Assembly (NCBI RefSeq): GCF_051860505.1
Contig: NZ_JBHYDX010000025.1
Coordinates: 1-64,000, forward strand
Source of the DNA: Pannonibacter sp051860505
GTDB lineage: Bacteria; Pseudomonadota; Alphaproteobacteria; Rhizobiales; Stappiaceae
Direction: 5' to 3'
DNA length: 64,000 nucleotides
Within the stretch, counting starts at the first letter, position 1, and every line of letters starts with the position of its first letter. The notes beneath the pieces are model-generated. The model saw only the letters and a program-made list of their open reading frames with translations, was not told where the DNA came from and made no database searches. Shown piece after piece: positions 1 through 9,322 of this stretch. Made by a program: the position numbers and the translations under genes.

Positions 1-28
1 CTGAGCCAGGATCAAACTCTCAGGTTTA
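1..28 (-). rRNA. rrs: 16S ribosomal RNA, 5' end only (partial)
   Basis: The reverse complement of the first 28 bases gives the conserved start of bacterial 16S rRNA, with GTTTGATCCTGGCTCAG at 1-17. The gene runs off the left edge, so only the first bases are present. The mature 5' end is placed near 28 by comparison with the usual alphaproteobacterial start and could be a base or two off. Confidence 0.93.
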
Positions 29-408
29 ACAAAAGTTTAATCACAGGCACCTCAATCGCTGCAATAAAGCACTCAAAGTCCCACAATCGCTTCGCAGCGC
101 TCGTGAACTTGACAGAGATCGTTCCAAGCCCATCACTGAGCCCAAAACGTCTTCCTTGCTTCTTACAGAAGTCTGCGTACCTGCGTAACCCTTGCTTCAT
201 GCCAGATCTCTCTCAAGACCCGACCGCGCAAGAACAACGCCGACCACGCTTCCCTTCCTTCAAAACATAAATTGTCAAAGAACCGGGCAAAGCCCTCAAC
301 CATCAGTCGACAAACCAGCGTGACCTCCGAGGAGGTTTTGACTGCTCTGTCTGTCAGGCAGAACCGACAGCGTCTGGCGCCTCACCAAGTGGCGGCGCCG
401 CCGTCGAT
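29..408 (-). promoter_or_regulatory. rRNA operon leader with boxA-like site
   Basis: This roughly 380-base stretch lies between the predicted rrn start point and the 16S 5' end. It has no credible coding region. On the minus strand GTTCTTTGACAATT at 270-283 resembles the rrn boxA antitermination signal. The rest presumably holds precursor sequence that pairs with the 16S trailer for RNase III processing, which I cannot verify because the trailer is outside the window. Confidence 0.6.
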
Positions 409-414
409 GTGTGG

Positions 415-443
415 GTTATACGGGGAGCCCCTTTTCGAGTCAA
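415..443 (-). promoter_or_regulatory. rRNA operon promoter
   Basis: On the minus strand TTGACT (438-443) is followed after exactly 17 bases by TATAAC (415-420), a near-consensus housekeeping sigma factor promoter pointing at the 16S gene. A second TTGACA (451-456) sits just upstream without a matching -10. The predicted start is near 408. The remaining sequence from 457 to 865 shows nothing I can assign beyond the start region of the divergent M23 gene. Confidence 0.75.
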
Positions 444-865
444 CACAGTTTGTCAAAAAAGATTCACACGGGCAAAACCCCAGCGATTCCCTTGGTCAAA
501 GCCCCCTCCCCGCCTGTGGGAAAGCCTGTTTCATGTCCTTTGCCTGCAAAATAATTTTGCGCCTCTGGCCGCTTGAGGCAGCCGCCGGTAACTCCAGCGG
601 CCATATTGATGCCGGAAAGCCCACGTAGCCCCCTATATAAGAAAGCCGATGCACGGCTTGCCGGCGTGAGCAGACACTGGCGCGATTGGCAACGACATGC
701 GGCGGAACCATCCGGTTGGCGTTCAACCGTTGACCTTTCGCCGGTGAGCCTGCATTTTTGCGGCCACTGTGAAACAGACGGTACACGGGTAGGCACCATG
801 GCCACCAGGCCGCATCTTCGGCGAAACAGCCGTTGTGGCCTGTGTCCCTAACAACAAGGCACTCC

Positions 866-2833
866 ATGCATCTGGGCCCCTTCCAGTCCCACGCACAGTC
901 AACGGTCGATCTCGGCGAGACCCCGCCTCTGGTGGTCTATGATGAAGGCAACGGCCTGCCGGACCGCCGCAAGGTCAGCCTGCGCTGGCTGACCGGAACG
1001 GTGCTGACCGGACTGACTTCCGTGATGCTGATGGGCGGCGCGCTGGTTGCAGCGCTCGATGGCCAGTATCGGGTCGCCGCCGCCACCAATCCCGATCCGG
1101 CGGGTTTGTCCGGCAGCTTGACCTCGGGGACAAAAGGCGACCGGGTTGCCAAGCGGTCTGCCCAATTCACCAACCGGCAGATCATCCCGGTCAATGTCAT
1201 CACCCGCGTTGGCGACCGCGACTTTATCAAGGCCCGTCCCTATGTCGCGGTCAATGCCAGCCTGTCCAGGCAGAAATCGCCTGACATGGAGGGTCGCATT
1301 CCGCCCTTCAATCCCTTGCAGATGTTCACCGACGGGCAACAGATCCAGGATCGCGGCATCAGCGACGGCATCTATTCGGCCCGCGCCGAAGGAGAACTCA
1401 GCCTGAGCCAGTCGGAGTTCCCGGTGAACAGTCCGATGATCGACCTGGACTTGACCCCCAGTGAAGCCGAAGTGGAACGCCTCGTACGGATCAGTGCGGC
1501 CGCGCTCGGGAGCGACAGCGTCGATATGGCCGCCAGGGCAATCGTTGACCCGACCCGGTTCGACTTCAACCTGGCCAGGCTGTCCGAGTTCTCTCGCCTG
1601 CAGGTGCGCATCACCCAGGAGAATGTCTCCTTCGTCTCCAAGCAGGATGATGACACGCTGCCGTCCGGCTTGGACGAGAAGATCGTTCCGGTCTTTGCCG
1701 ACATGGATTTCAAGGATCTGCTGGTCGACAACGAGGCCAATGACGTTGAAGCGGAGTCGATCCTGGCTGCCTTCCGTCACGGCGCAGGGGTCGTCGAGGT
1801 CAAGGAGGGCGATCGCTTGCGCATCGCCATGGCACCAGACCCCAATGAAGAGGGCCGCATGCGGCCCGAACGGATCAGCATCTATACTGAGACCGACCAC
1901 AAGGCGACCGTGGCCCGGGCCGATACCGGCACCTTTGTCGTCACGGACGCCCCGGTTGACGACCTTGCCGACGCCTTCGCCGAAACCGGACCACAGGAGA
2001 GCACCCCGAGCGGCAGCGTTCCCTCACTTTATGAAGGTGTCTACCAGACCGCGCTAGAACAGGAAATCCCGGAGCCGATGATCGGCGAACTGGTGCGGGC
2101 GTTCTCTTATGACGTCGACTTCAATGCCCGGGTCCAGCCCGGTGACGCCATTGAAGTGTTCTACGGCATGAGCGAAGAGAGCAGCGACGACCCGGCGGAA
2201 ATCCTGTTCGCCTCGCTCAACACAGGCTCGACCCTGCGCCGTCTTTACCGCTTCCGCACGCCGGACGATGGATCTGTCGACTATTATGACGAAGCAGGCC
2301 GCAGCGCGAAGAAGTTCCTGATGCGCAAGCCCCTCTCCGGTGGCACCTTCCGCTCCGGGTTTGGCATGCGTCGCCATCCGATCCATGGCTTTGCCAAAAT
2401 GCATACCGGCGTCGACTGGTCAGCCAGCCGCGGCGTGCCAATCATGGCCGCCGGCAACGGCACCGTGATCAAGTCGCAGTGGGTCTCGGGCTACGGCAAG
2501 CGGGTCGAGATTCGCCATGCCAACGGCTATGTCACCACCTACAGCCACATGAACGATTTCGCCGGCGGCATCACGGAAGGCGCCCGGGTCAATCAGGGCC
2601 AGATCATCGGCTATGTCGGATCGACCGGTCTGTCGACCGGGCCGCACCTTCACTATGAAGTCCTCGTCAACGCCAATTTCGTCGACCCGATGCGCATCCG
2701 CCTGCCGCGGGGCCGGGTGCTGGAGGGCGAGATGCTGGCCGCCTTCGAAGCTGAACGCAACCGCATCGACGCCCTGCTCGACCGGGGCCAGCGCCCCTCT
2801 CGCCTTGCGTCGGCCGCTGCAATCACGCGTTAG
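866..2833 (+). CDS. M23 family metallopeptidase (LytM-type murein endopeptidase)
   Basis: Predicted 655-aa membrane-anchored peptidoglycan endopeptidase. One hydrophobic segment lies near residues 40-60, followed by a long periplasmic region and a C-terminal LytM domain. The zinc ligands are visible as HTGVDW and GPHLHYEV, so the enzyme should be active. The family cleaves peptide cross-links in murein during growth or division. I chose ATG 866, which follows AAGG; an upstream in-frame TTG at 833 would add 11 residues and is less likely. The gene diverges from the rRNA operon and converges on clpB, sharing the hairpin at 2861-2888. Confidence 0.88.
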   Translation: MHLGPFQSHAQSTVDLGETPPLVVYDEGNGLPDRRKVSLRWLTGTVLTGLTSVMLMGGALVAALDGQYRVAAATNPDPAGLSGSLTSGTKGDRVAKRSAQFTNRQIIPVNVITRVGDRDFIKARPYVAVNASLSRQKSPDMEGRIPPFNPLQMFTDGQQIQDRGISDGIYSARAEGELSLSQSEFPVNSPMIDLDLTPSEAEVERLVRISAAALGSDSVDMAARAIVDPTRFDFNLARLSEFSRLQVRITQENVSFVSKQDDDTLPSGLDEKIVPVFADMDFKDLLVDNEANDVEAESILAAFRHGAGVVEVKEGDRLRIAMAPDPNEEGRMRPERISIYTETDHKATVARADTGTFVVTDAPVDDLADAFAETGPQESTPSGSVPSLYEGVYQTALEQEIPEPMIGELVRAFSYDVDFNARVQPGDAIEVFYGMSEESSDDPAEILFASLNTGSTLRRLYRFRTPDDGSVDYYDEAGRSAKKFLMRKPLSGGTFRSGFGMRRHPIHGFAKMHTGVDWSASRGVPIMAAGNGTVIKSQWVSGYGKRVEIRHANGYVTTYSHMNDFAGGITEGARVNQGQIIGYVGSTGLSTGPHLHYEVLVNANFVDPMRIRLPRGRVLEGEMLAAFEAERNRIDALLDRGQRPSRLASAAAITR

Positions 2834-2860
2834 GACTTACTGCCTACCCCCGTCAAAAAA

Positions 2861-2888
2861 ACAACGGCCCGCTTTTGCGGGCCGTTGT
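2861..2888 (-). terminator. Intrinsic terminator between the M23 gene and clpB
   Basis: A perfect 12-bp stem (2861-2872 with 2877-2888) has a TTTT loop. On the minus strand it is followed by a run of seven T, so it is a strong terminator for clpB. On the plus strand it is followed only by GCTTTC, so it may also act weakly for the M23 gene. Confidence 0.85.
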
Positions 2889-2926
2889 GCTTTCATTCAT
2901 CCGACAAGCGGGCCGGAGGCCAGGCT

Positions 2927-5524
2927 TTAGGCAGCAGCCGAATGGCCCCTTTCGCGGCTGAAGATCAGCCGGTCCGTCCCCGCTGAGACCGCCAGATGGT
3001 CGCCGTCGAGGATCTCGCCGGATAGTATCCGCTCGGCCAGGGGATCCTGCACATCCTTCTGGATCACCCGCTTCAGCGGCCGGGCACCATAAGCCGGATC
3101 ATAGCCCTTCTGCGACAGCCAGGTGACTGCAGCCGGGTCCAGCTCGAGCGTAATCTTGCGGTCGGCGAGAAGCTGGCGCAAACGGCCCAGCTGGATCTCG
3201 ACGATGGCCGCCATCTGGTTGCGCTGCAGCCGGTGGAAGAGGACGATCTCGTCGAGCCGGTTGAGAAACTCCGGCCGGAAATGTCCGCGCACCACACCCA
3301 TGACTTCGTCGCGCACCTGATCGGAATCCTCGCCATCGGGCTGGTTGACGAGATACTCCGCCCCGAGGTTCGAGGTCATGATGATCAGCGTGTTGCGGAA
3401 GTCGACAGTCCGGCCCTGACCATCGGTCAGGCGGCCATCGTCCAGCACCTGCAGCAGCACATTAAAGACATCCGTATGTGCCTTTTCGATCTCGTCGAAC
3501 AGCACCACCTGATAGGGCCGGCGCCGCACGGCTTCGGTCAGGCTGCCGCCCTCCTCATAGCCAACATAGCCAGGAGGCGCGCCGATCAGCCGGGCCACAG
3601 AGTGTTTCTCCATGAATTCGGACATGTCGATGCGCACCATGGCCGTGTCATCGTCAAAGAGGAACGACGCCAGCGCCTTGGTCAGTTCGGTCTTGCCGAC
3701 ACCCGTCGGCCCGAGGAACATGAAGGAACCAATCGGCCGGTTCGGGTCCTGCAGGCCCGCGCGGGCACGGCGAACGGCAGTCGACACCGCATGGATAGCT
3801 TCGGCCTGCCCCACAACACGCCGGGCGAGTTCATCTTCCATTCGAAGCAACTTCTCGCGCTCCCCCTCCAGCATCTTGTCGACCGGAATGCCGGTCCACT
3901 TCGACACCACCTGGGCGATATGGCTCGGCGTCACCGCCTCATCGACCATCGCGCCCTTGGAAGAGATCGCCACGCCGGCTGCAATCTTGCGCTCCAGCTC
4001 AGGGATGACGCCGTAGGCCAGTTCACCGGCGCGGGCGAGATTGCCCTGGCGCTGAGCTTTTTCCAGTTCGCCCCGGGCCTGGTCGAGTTGTTCCTTCAGC
4101 TTCTGCTCGGAGGTCAGCTTGGCCTTTTCCGCCTGCCAGCGACCGGTCAGTTCGGCAGACTCCTGCTCCAACTCGGCCAGTTCCTTTTCCAGCTTGCCGA
4201 GACGATCCAGCGTTGCCGCGTCGCTTTCCTTCTTCAGAGCCTCACGCTCGATCTTCAGCTGGATGATCCGGCGATCAAGCTCATCCAGCTCTTCCGGCTT
4301 GGAATCTACCTGCATTCTGAGGCGGCTCGCCGCCTCGTCCATCAGATCGATGGCCTTGTCCGGCAGGAAGCGGTCGGTGATGTAGCGGTTGGAGAAGGTG
4401 GCCGCAGCGACGATGGCCGCGTCCGTGATGCGCACGCCGTGATGCAGCTCGTATTTCTCCTTGATCCCGCGCAGGATGGAGATCGAGTCCTCGACAGTTG
4501 GCTCGCTGACGAAGACGGGCTGGAAGCGCCGGGCCAGCGCCGCGTCCTTTTCCACGTGCTTGCGGTACTCATCGAGTGTGGTCGCCCCGACGCAGTGCAA
4601 TTCGCCCCGCGCCAGCGCAGGCTTCAGCAGGTTGGAAGCGTCCATCGCCCCGTCCGCCTTGCCGGCCCCGACCAGCGTATGCATTTCGTCAATGAACAGC
4701 ACGATGCCACCGGCGGCCGTCTCGACCTCGGACAGGATGCCCTTCAGGCGCTCCTCGAACTCGCCGCGATATTTGGCACCGGCGATGAGGGCGCCCATGT
4801 CGAGGGCGAGGAGCTGCTTGTCCTTGAGGGATTCAGGGACATCGCCATTGATGATGCGCAAGGCCAGACCCTCGGCGATGGCCGTCTTGCCAACACCGGG
4901 CTCGCCGATCAGCACCGGATTGTTCTTGGTCCGGCGGGACAGGACCTGGATCGTGCGGCGAATTTCCTCGTCACGGCCGATCACCGGATCGAGCTTGCCA
5001 TCGCGGGCGGCCTGGGTCAGGTCGCGGGTGTATTTCTTCAAGGCATCATACTGGTTCTCGGCGCTGGCGCTGGTGGCGGTCCGCCCCTTGCGCAATGCGT
5101 TGATCGCCTGATTGAGATTTGCCGGCGTCACCCCGGCCCGGGCGAGGATCTTGCCGGTTTCAGTGTCGCTGTCCATGGCCAGCGCGAGCAGCATCCGCTC
5201 GACGGTGACGAAGCTGTCGCCCGCCTTGTCGGCCAGCTTTTCCGCCTGATCAAAGAAACGCGCAGTCGCCGCTGCCATATAGAGCTGGCCGGAGCCGCCG
5301 GAAACCTTGGGCATCTTCTCGAGCGCGCGCTCAAGCTCGGCCTTCGCCTCACGCGAACGGCCACCGGCACGGTCGATCAGCCCGGAGGCCATGCCTTCCG
5401 GATCGTCGAGCAGCACCTTGAGGATATGCTCAGGCGTGAATTGCTGATGGCCCTGCCCCAGCGCATAGGTCTGGGCAGACTGCATGAAGCCACGCGCACG
5501 TTCGGTGTATTTTTCAACGTTCAT
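2927..5524 (-). CDS. clpB: ATP-dependent disaggregase ClpB (Hsp100)
   Basis: An 865-aa ClpB of full length. It rescues aggregated proteins in the cytoplasm together with DnaK. The N domain begins MNVEKYTERARGF. Two AAA+ modules follow, with Walker A motifs GEPGVGKT and GPTGVGKT, Walker B VLFIDEMHT and VLFDEIEKA, and a coiled-coil middle domain rich in Glu, Lys and Leu between them. I chose ATG 5524 because AAGGAGGG lies just upstream; an adjacent ATG at 5527 and a TTG at 5641 are also open. The gene sits downstream of the DUF4167 gene but a terminator separates them, so it probably has its own promoter. Confidence 0.97.
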   Translation of the reverse strand: MNVEKYTERARGFMQSAQTYALGQGHQQFTPEHILKVLLDDPEGMASGLIDRAGGRSREAKAELERALEKMPKVSGGSGQLYMAAATARFFDQAEKLADKAGDSFVTVERMLLALAMDSDTETGKILARAGVTPANLNQAINALRKGRTATSASAENQYDALKKYTRDLTQAARDGKLDPVIGRDEEIRRTIQVLSRRTKNNPVLIGEPGVGKTAIAEGLALRIINGDVPESLKDKQLLALDMGALIAGAKYRGEFEERLKGILSEVETAAGGIVLFIDEMHTLVGAGKADGAMDASNLLKPALARGELHCVGATTLDEYRKHVEKDAALARRFQPVFVSEPTVEDSISILRGIKEKYELHHGVRITDAAIVAAATFSNRYITDRFLPDKAIDLMDEAASRLRMQVDSKPEELDELDRRIIQLKIEREALKKESDAATLDRLGKLEKELAELEQESAELTGRWQAEKAKLTSEQKLKEQLDQARGELEKAQRQGNLARAGELAYGVIPELERKIAAGVAISSKGAMVDEAVTPSHIAQVVSKWTGIPVDKMLEGEREKLLRMEDELARRVVGQAEAIHAVSTAVRRARAGLQDPNRPIGSFMFLGPTGVGKTELTKALASFLFDDDTAMVRIDMSEFMEKHSVARLIGAPPGYVGYEEGGSLTEAVRRRPYQVVLFDEIEKAHTDVFNVLLQVLDDGRLTDGQGRTVDFRNTLIIMTSNLGAEYLVNQPDGEDSDQVRDEVMGVVRGHFRPEFLNRLDEIVLFHRLQRNQMAAIVEIQLGRLRQLLADRKITLELDPAAVTWLSQKGYDPAYGARPLKRVIQKDVQDPLAERILSGEILDGDHLAVSAGTDRLIFSRERGHSAAA

Positions 5525-5747
5525 CATAACCCTCCTTGCCGCCGGACCACCCGAAGCATGGCCGGCGTATCGGAAATGCGGCCCTCGCGAGGCGGGCGGC
5601 CGCACCATCCACATGATGGCCCTCCGGATATAGTGTTGCAAATCGACAACAAAAGGGGGCGGGCGGCAACTCCGGAACTTTCCTAACAGCCGAGGCTGGA
5701 CCGACGCTGATGTCGCCTTGCATCGCCAGAACCTGCTTCATAAACAG

Positions 5748-5778
5748 AAACGGCGCGCAGATGATCCGCGCGCCGTTT
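5748..5778 (-). terminator. Intrinsic terminator after the DUF4167 gene
   Basis: An 11-bp perfect stem (5748-5758 with 5768-5778) lies 25 bases past the DUF4167 stop codon on the minus strand. The right arm ends in GTTT followed by CTGTTT. It separates this gene from clpB. Confidence 0.75.
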
Positions 5779-5803
5779 TAAATCTTGCCAGATCGTCGGA
5801 CTG

Positions 5804-6952
5804 TCAGGCGTCGCCGCCAGCTGCAGCTTCTGTTTCCTTGGTCCGGCGCGGCCGAACGGTCCGGCGAGCGCGTGGCTTGGCTTCCGCTTCTTCGGTTACG
5901 GCAGTGGCTTCGACCGGCGCTTCCGGTGCAGCGGCAACTGCTGCCACATCGACGTCGGCAACCGGATCGTTGACATCGCCACCGTCTTCATTCGGACGGC
6001 GAACACCACGGCCACGCGTTCCACGGAGGCGACGACGCGGCTTGTCGTCCTCAGCACCCTCGGGACCGGCCTCATGGATCTGATCTACGATCTGGTCCTG
6101 GACCGGCTCGGCGCGATTGCCATGACCATTCAGCTCTACAACCGGCATGTGCTCGATGAAGGGCTGGGGAGTATCCGTGGTCACGATGTCGACGGGACGC
6201 GCAGCACGTTCATACTGATCGCCGCGGTCACGACGATCGACACGGTTGCCGCGTTCGGCTCGGTCTGGACGATCGTTCCGTTCGGGCCGATCAGTCCGCT
6301 CTGGCCGATCACGCCGCTCCGGACGATCGACCCTCTCCGGGCGCTCCATCCGCTCGGGGCGATCCATCCGCTCAGGGCGCTCGGCACGGTCCGGCCGGTC
6401 ACCACGATCCGGGCGGTCGGTGCGCTCGACGCGGTCGCCACGATCCGATCGTTCCGGACGGTCGCCGCGCTCATAGCGATCACCCCGATCAGGGCGTTCA
6501 CTCCGTTCGGGACGCTCGTAACGCTCCTGCCGCTCAGGACGGTCCGAACGGTCTGGGCGCTCCTGCCGATCTGAGCGTTCGGTCCGCTCCTGACGCTCGG
6601 GACGTTCGTAACGCTCCGGCTGATCATAGCGCTCGCCGCCCTGATCCTCGTCATCCTCATCGTCCTGGCTGCCGTCGTAACGCAAGCCATTGGCGGAGAG
6701 CATGTTGGGTTGGGCAGCGGCAACGATGCGCAGGTAATGTTCGGCGTGCTGGTAGTAGTTTTCCGACATTACCCGGTCACCGGCTGCATGCGCATCACGG
6801 GCCAATTGCTGATACTTCTCCGCAACATGCAGAGCCGTACCGCGGATCTTCACGTCCGGTCCGTTTGATTCAAACGTCCGGTTAAGCGGGCTGGGTCCTT
6901 TGCTACGGCCCCTGCCCCGCATACGCTGCTTGTTTTGATTTCCTGGTCTCAT
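5804..6952 (-). CDS. DUF4167 domain protein with long Arg/Asp/Glu repeat tail
   Basis: A 382-aa protein. Residues 1-80 form the conserved DUF4167 region (MRPGNQNKQRMRGRGRSKGP, then KIRGTALHVAEKYQQLARDA). Residues 112-249 are a low-complexity run of RPER, RSDR and RGDR units. The C-terminal third is acidic and Ala-rich with an RGxRGRG patch. The family is common in Hyphomicrobiales; the basic N-terminus suggests RNA or ribosome association, which is inference. I chose ATG 6952, where the conserved domain begins, over a longer open frame. The gene lies downstream of prmC with a 382-base gap. Confidence 0.85.
   Translation of the reverse strand: MRPGNQNKQRMRGRGRSKGPSPLNRTFESNGPDVKIRGTALHVAEKYQQLARDAHAAGDRVMSENYYQHAEHYLRIVAAAQPNMLSANGLRYDGSQDDEDDEDQGGERYDQPERYERPERQERTERSDRQERPDRSDRPERQERYERPERSERPDRGDRYERGDRPERSDRGDRVERTDRPDRGDRPDRAERPERMDRPERMERPERVDRPERRDRPERTDRPERNDRPDRAERGNRVDRRDRGDQYERAARPVDIVTTDTPQPFIEHMPVVELNGHGNRAEPVQDQIVDQIHEAGPEGAEDDKPRRRLRGTRGRGVRRPNEDGGDVNDPVADVDVAAVAAAPEAPVEATAVTEEAEAKPRARRTVRPRRTKETEAAAGGDA
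6206..6619 (-). repeat. Coding tandem repeat (RPER/RSDR type)
   Basis: The DNA encoding residues 112-249 of the DUF4167 protein consists of imperfect short repeats with units such as GGAGCGTCCG-like hexa- to dodecamers. It opens long false frames on other strands. It is a candidate for length variation between strains. Confidence 0.8.
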
Positions 6953-7334
6953 CCTGCCGTTAACTCTTGAGGAACGGCGACCGGCGCCTTGCCAGTCAAA
7001 CACGTGACGCCGCTTGCGATGCGCCGGTGACCGCTCTCCACGCAAGGAAAGACAGTTACCAGCGGGCACACGACCGCCTGTTAGTAAAGCCCGACGCAAT
7101 TGGTCCATCCCGGAAGGGAGAAAGCAATCGCCATCATCTGCGACAGACCGACTTGCCGGAACTTTATGAAATGTATCGGGTCCCAAAACGCGTCGCGATC
7201 GTTCGGCCCGATATCCCCGTCCAGGCTAGATCGCTGAGCAGGCAGTATAGTCCTGCCCCGATTGCGTCATTCCGGCTTCAGCGAGGAGAAACTATCCGGT
7301 TCCTTCAGGATTTCCAAGCCCTTTTTCAAGGATC
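6953..7334. other. Intergenic region between prmC and the DUF4167 gene
   Basis: I find no credible gene here. A possible minus-strand promoter has TATACT at 7244-7249 with a weak -35-like ATGACG at 7265-7270, only 15 bases away. It overlaps a small hairpin GGCAG/CTGCC. The DUF4167 gene presumably has its own promoter in this stretch. Confidence 0.35.
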
Positions 7335-8192
7335 TCAGACCTGATTGTCACACTGTTTCCAGCCAAGGACGACACGGTCCAGACCAGAAAGATCCTGAAG
7401 TATTTCAACCTCTTGAAAGTGATGGTCGCGCAGCAGGCTGGCAACAGGCGCACCTTGTGCGGCACCGATCTCCAGAGCCAGAAGCCCGCCTCGCGCAAGA
7501 AGGCCCGCCGCTTCAGGAACAATCCGGCGATAGGCATCGAGCCCGTCGGCACCACCGTCGAGGGCCAGAACCGGATCGTGCAGGATGACTTCAGGGGCCA
7601 GATCCGCCAGTTCCGGATGGCTGATGTAAGGGGGGTTGGACACGATGACATCAAGCCCGCCAGCAAGAGCCGCCGCATAATCCCCGCACAGAAACAGCAC
7701 GCGATCCGACAGCCCATGGCGAACAGCGTTCCTGCGCGCTGTTGCAAGAGCATCCATCGACAGGTCGACGGCCAGCCCTTGCGCCTGCGGCAGATGCGCA
7801 AGAAGCGCAAGCAGGATGGCGCCTGTTCCGGTGCCAAGGTCTGCAAGACGCAGCGCCCTGTCCGCAAACCTGGCCAACACCGCTTCGACAAGGATTTCCG
7901 TATCTGGTCGAGGCTCAAGCGTGCCGATGGACAATTCGAGGCCAAGACCAAAGAACTCGCGCTGGCCGAGGATGCGTCCGACCGGGGCGCCGGACAACCG
8001 GCATTCACCGTACCGGGCCGCGAGCGCCACAGCATCTGCGCTGACGGCGAGATCCTGGTCCAGCAGCAGTGCACCGGGTTCGATCCCGAGCGCGGCAGCA
8101 ACGAGGATGCGCGCATCCAGCTCCGGGGTCGGGACATCCGCCGCCCGGAATTGATCGCGCAGCAGACGGTAAAGAGTGCCGCGCGTCTGCAT
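7335..8192 (-). CDS. prmC: Release factor glutamine N5-methyltransferase PrmC
   Basis: A 285-aa SAM-dependent methyltransferase that methylates the glutamine of the GGQ motif in release factors RF1 and RF2. The N-terminal helical substrate-binding region is followed by a Rossmann domain with DLGTGTGAI (SAM binding) and the catalytic NPPY motif in VSNPPYISH. I chose ATG 8192, which shares its A with the prfA stop codon (TGATG) and has GAGGAG five bases upstream. A GTG at 8195 is also possible. The stop-start arrangement predicts translational coupling with its substrate gene prfA. Confidence 0.95.
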   Translation of the reverse strand: MQTRGTLYRLLRDQFRAADVPTPELDARILVAAALGIEPGALLLDQDLAVSADAVALAARYGECRLSGAPVGRILGQREFFGLGLELSIGTLEPRPDTEILVEAVLARFADRALRLADLGTGTGAILLALLAHLPQAQGLAVDLSMDALATARRNAVRHGLSDRVLFLCGDYAAALAGGLDVIVSNPPYISHPELADLAPEVILHDPVLALDGGADGLDAYRRIVPEAAGLLARGGLLALEIGAAQGAPVASLLRDHHFQEVEILQDLSGLDRVVLGWKQCDNQV

Positions 8193-9265
8193 CACATCTC
8201 CTCGGCAGCCATTAGCGTCGCCTGATGATCGACCGTCAGCGGCTCAATGATCTCGTCCAGAGCCTCGCCGGACAGGATCTGCTCAAGTTTGTAGAGTGTC
8301 AGGCCAATCCGATGATCGGTAACCCGCCCTTGCGGAAAATTATAGGTCCGGATGCGTTCGGAGCGATCGCCAGAGCCGACCTGCAGGCGGCGGGCCTCGG
8401 TGCGCTCGCCGGCAAGCTTTTCGCGCTGCGCATCATAGATGCGCGCGCGCAAGAGCTGCAGCGCCCGTGCCTTGTTCTTGTGCTGCGACCGCTCGTCCTG
8501 CACCGCGACGACGATACCGGTCGGCATATGCGTGATGCGGACAGCCGAATCGGTGGTGTTGACGTGCTGGCCGCCGGCACCGGATGCCCGGTAAGTGTCG
8601 ATCCGGAGATCCGCCTCGACGATCTCGACATCCACTTCTTCGGCCTGCGGCAACACCGCAACCGTGGCTGCCGACGTATGGATCCGGCCACCGGACTCAG
8701 TCTCCGGCACGCGCTGGACCCGGTGCACACCGGATTCGAACTTGAGCCGGGCAAACACATTTTCTCCGGTGACGGAGGCAATCACTTCCTTGAAGCCGCC
8801 AACCTCGCCCTCGCTTGCCGACAGGACCTCGACCTTCCAGCCGCGCAGGTCGGCAAAGCGCTGGTACATGCGGAACAGGTCACCGGCGAAAAGCGCCGCC
8901 TCGTCTCCGCCTGTTCCGGCGCGCACTTCTAGGATCGCATCGTTCTTGTCAGCAGAATCCTTGGGCAGCAAACCGACACGGACCGCCTGCGTCAACGCCG
9001 CGACCTTTTCCGTCAGGTCATCGCGCTCTGCTTCCGCCAGTTCCCGCATCTCCCGGTCTGAGCTGGCTTCAACGATCATCGCCTCAGCCCCGGCCAGTTC
9101 CTCCTCCGCCTTGCGCAGGGCCTGGACCGCTCGGACCAGCGGCTCGATTTCAGCATACTCGCGCGACAGGCGCACATAGGTCGCCGCATCCGGGTTGGAC
9201 GACAGGCGATGCTCGATATCGGCAAAGCGATTGAGAAGGGTATCGAGTTTTCCTTGCGCAAGCAT
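8192..9265 (-). CDS. prfA: Peptide chain release factor 1
   Basis: A 357-aa RF1, which ends translation at UAA and UAG. Residues 231-233 are the GGQ motif that reaches the peptidyl transferase centre, and the PET tripeptide at 187-189 is the RF1-type codon-recognition element. Length is normal for the family. I chose ATG 9265, preceded by GAGGAG, over a longer open frame. It lies between ptsP and prmC, both on the same strand. Confidence 0.97.
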   Translation of the reverse strand: MLAQGKLDTLLNRFADIEHRLSSNPDAATYVRLSREYAEIEPLVRAVQALRKAEEELAGAEAMIVEASSDREMRELAEAERDDLTEKVAALTQAVRVGLLPKDSADKNDAILEVRAGTGGDEAALFAGDLFRMYQRFADLRGWKVEVLSASEGEVGGFKEVIASVTGENVFARLKFESGVHRVQRVPETESGGRIHTSAATVAVLPQAEEVDVEIVEADLRIDTYRASGAGGQHVNTTDSAVRITHMPTGIVVAVQDERSQHKNKARALQLLRARIYDAQREKLAGERTEARRLQVGSGDRSERIRTYNFPQGRVTDHRIGLTLYKLEQILSGEALDEIIEPLTVDHQATLMAAEEM

Positions 9266-9322
9266 GCGCGAATCTCCTCGGCCCCGCGACACATCCGGCG
9301 CAGGCACAGGGTCAATAGGTGT

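Noticed and set aside
1..830. Small open frames in the rRNA leader region
   Set aside because: No ribosome sites or recognisable products; the region is explained by rrn leader and promoter.
3233..5686. 817-codon open frame antisense to clpB
   Set aside because: It is the shadow of the GC-rich clpB codons; the product is low-complexity His/Gln/Arg and resembles no protein, while clpB is unmistakable.
5525..5700. Heat-shock (sigma-32) promoter for clpB
   Set aside because: GTTG and C-rich stretches are present but no -35/-10 pair with correct spacing is convincing.
6246..6476. Ser/Gly/Arg repeat frame opposite the DUF4167 gene
   Set aside because: The RSGRS pattern is the complement of the RPER repeat, not an independent gene.
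6206..6619. Possible CRISPR-like or tandem DNA array
   Set aside because: The units are short, contiguous and in frame with a protein; there are no spacers.
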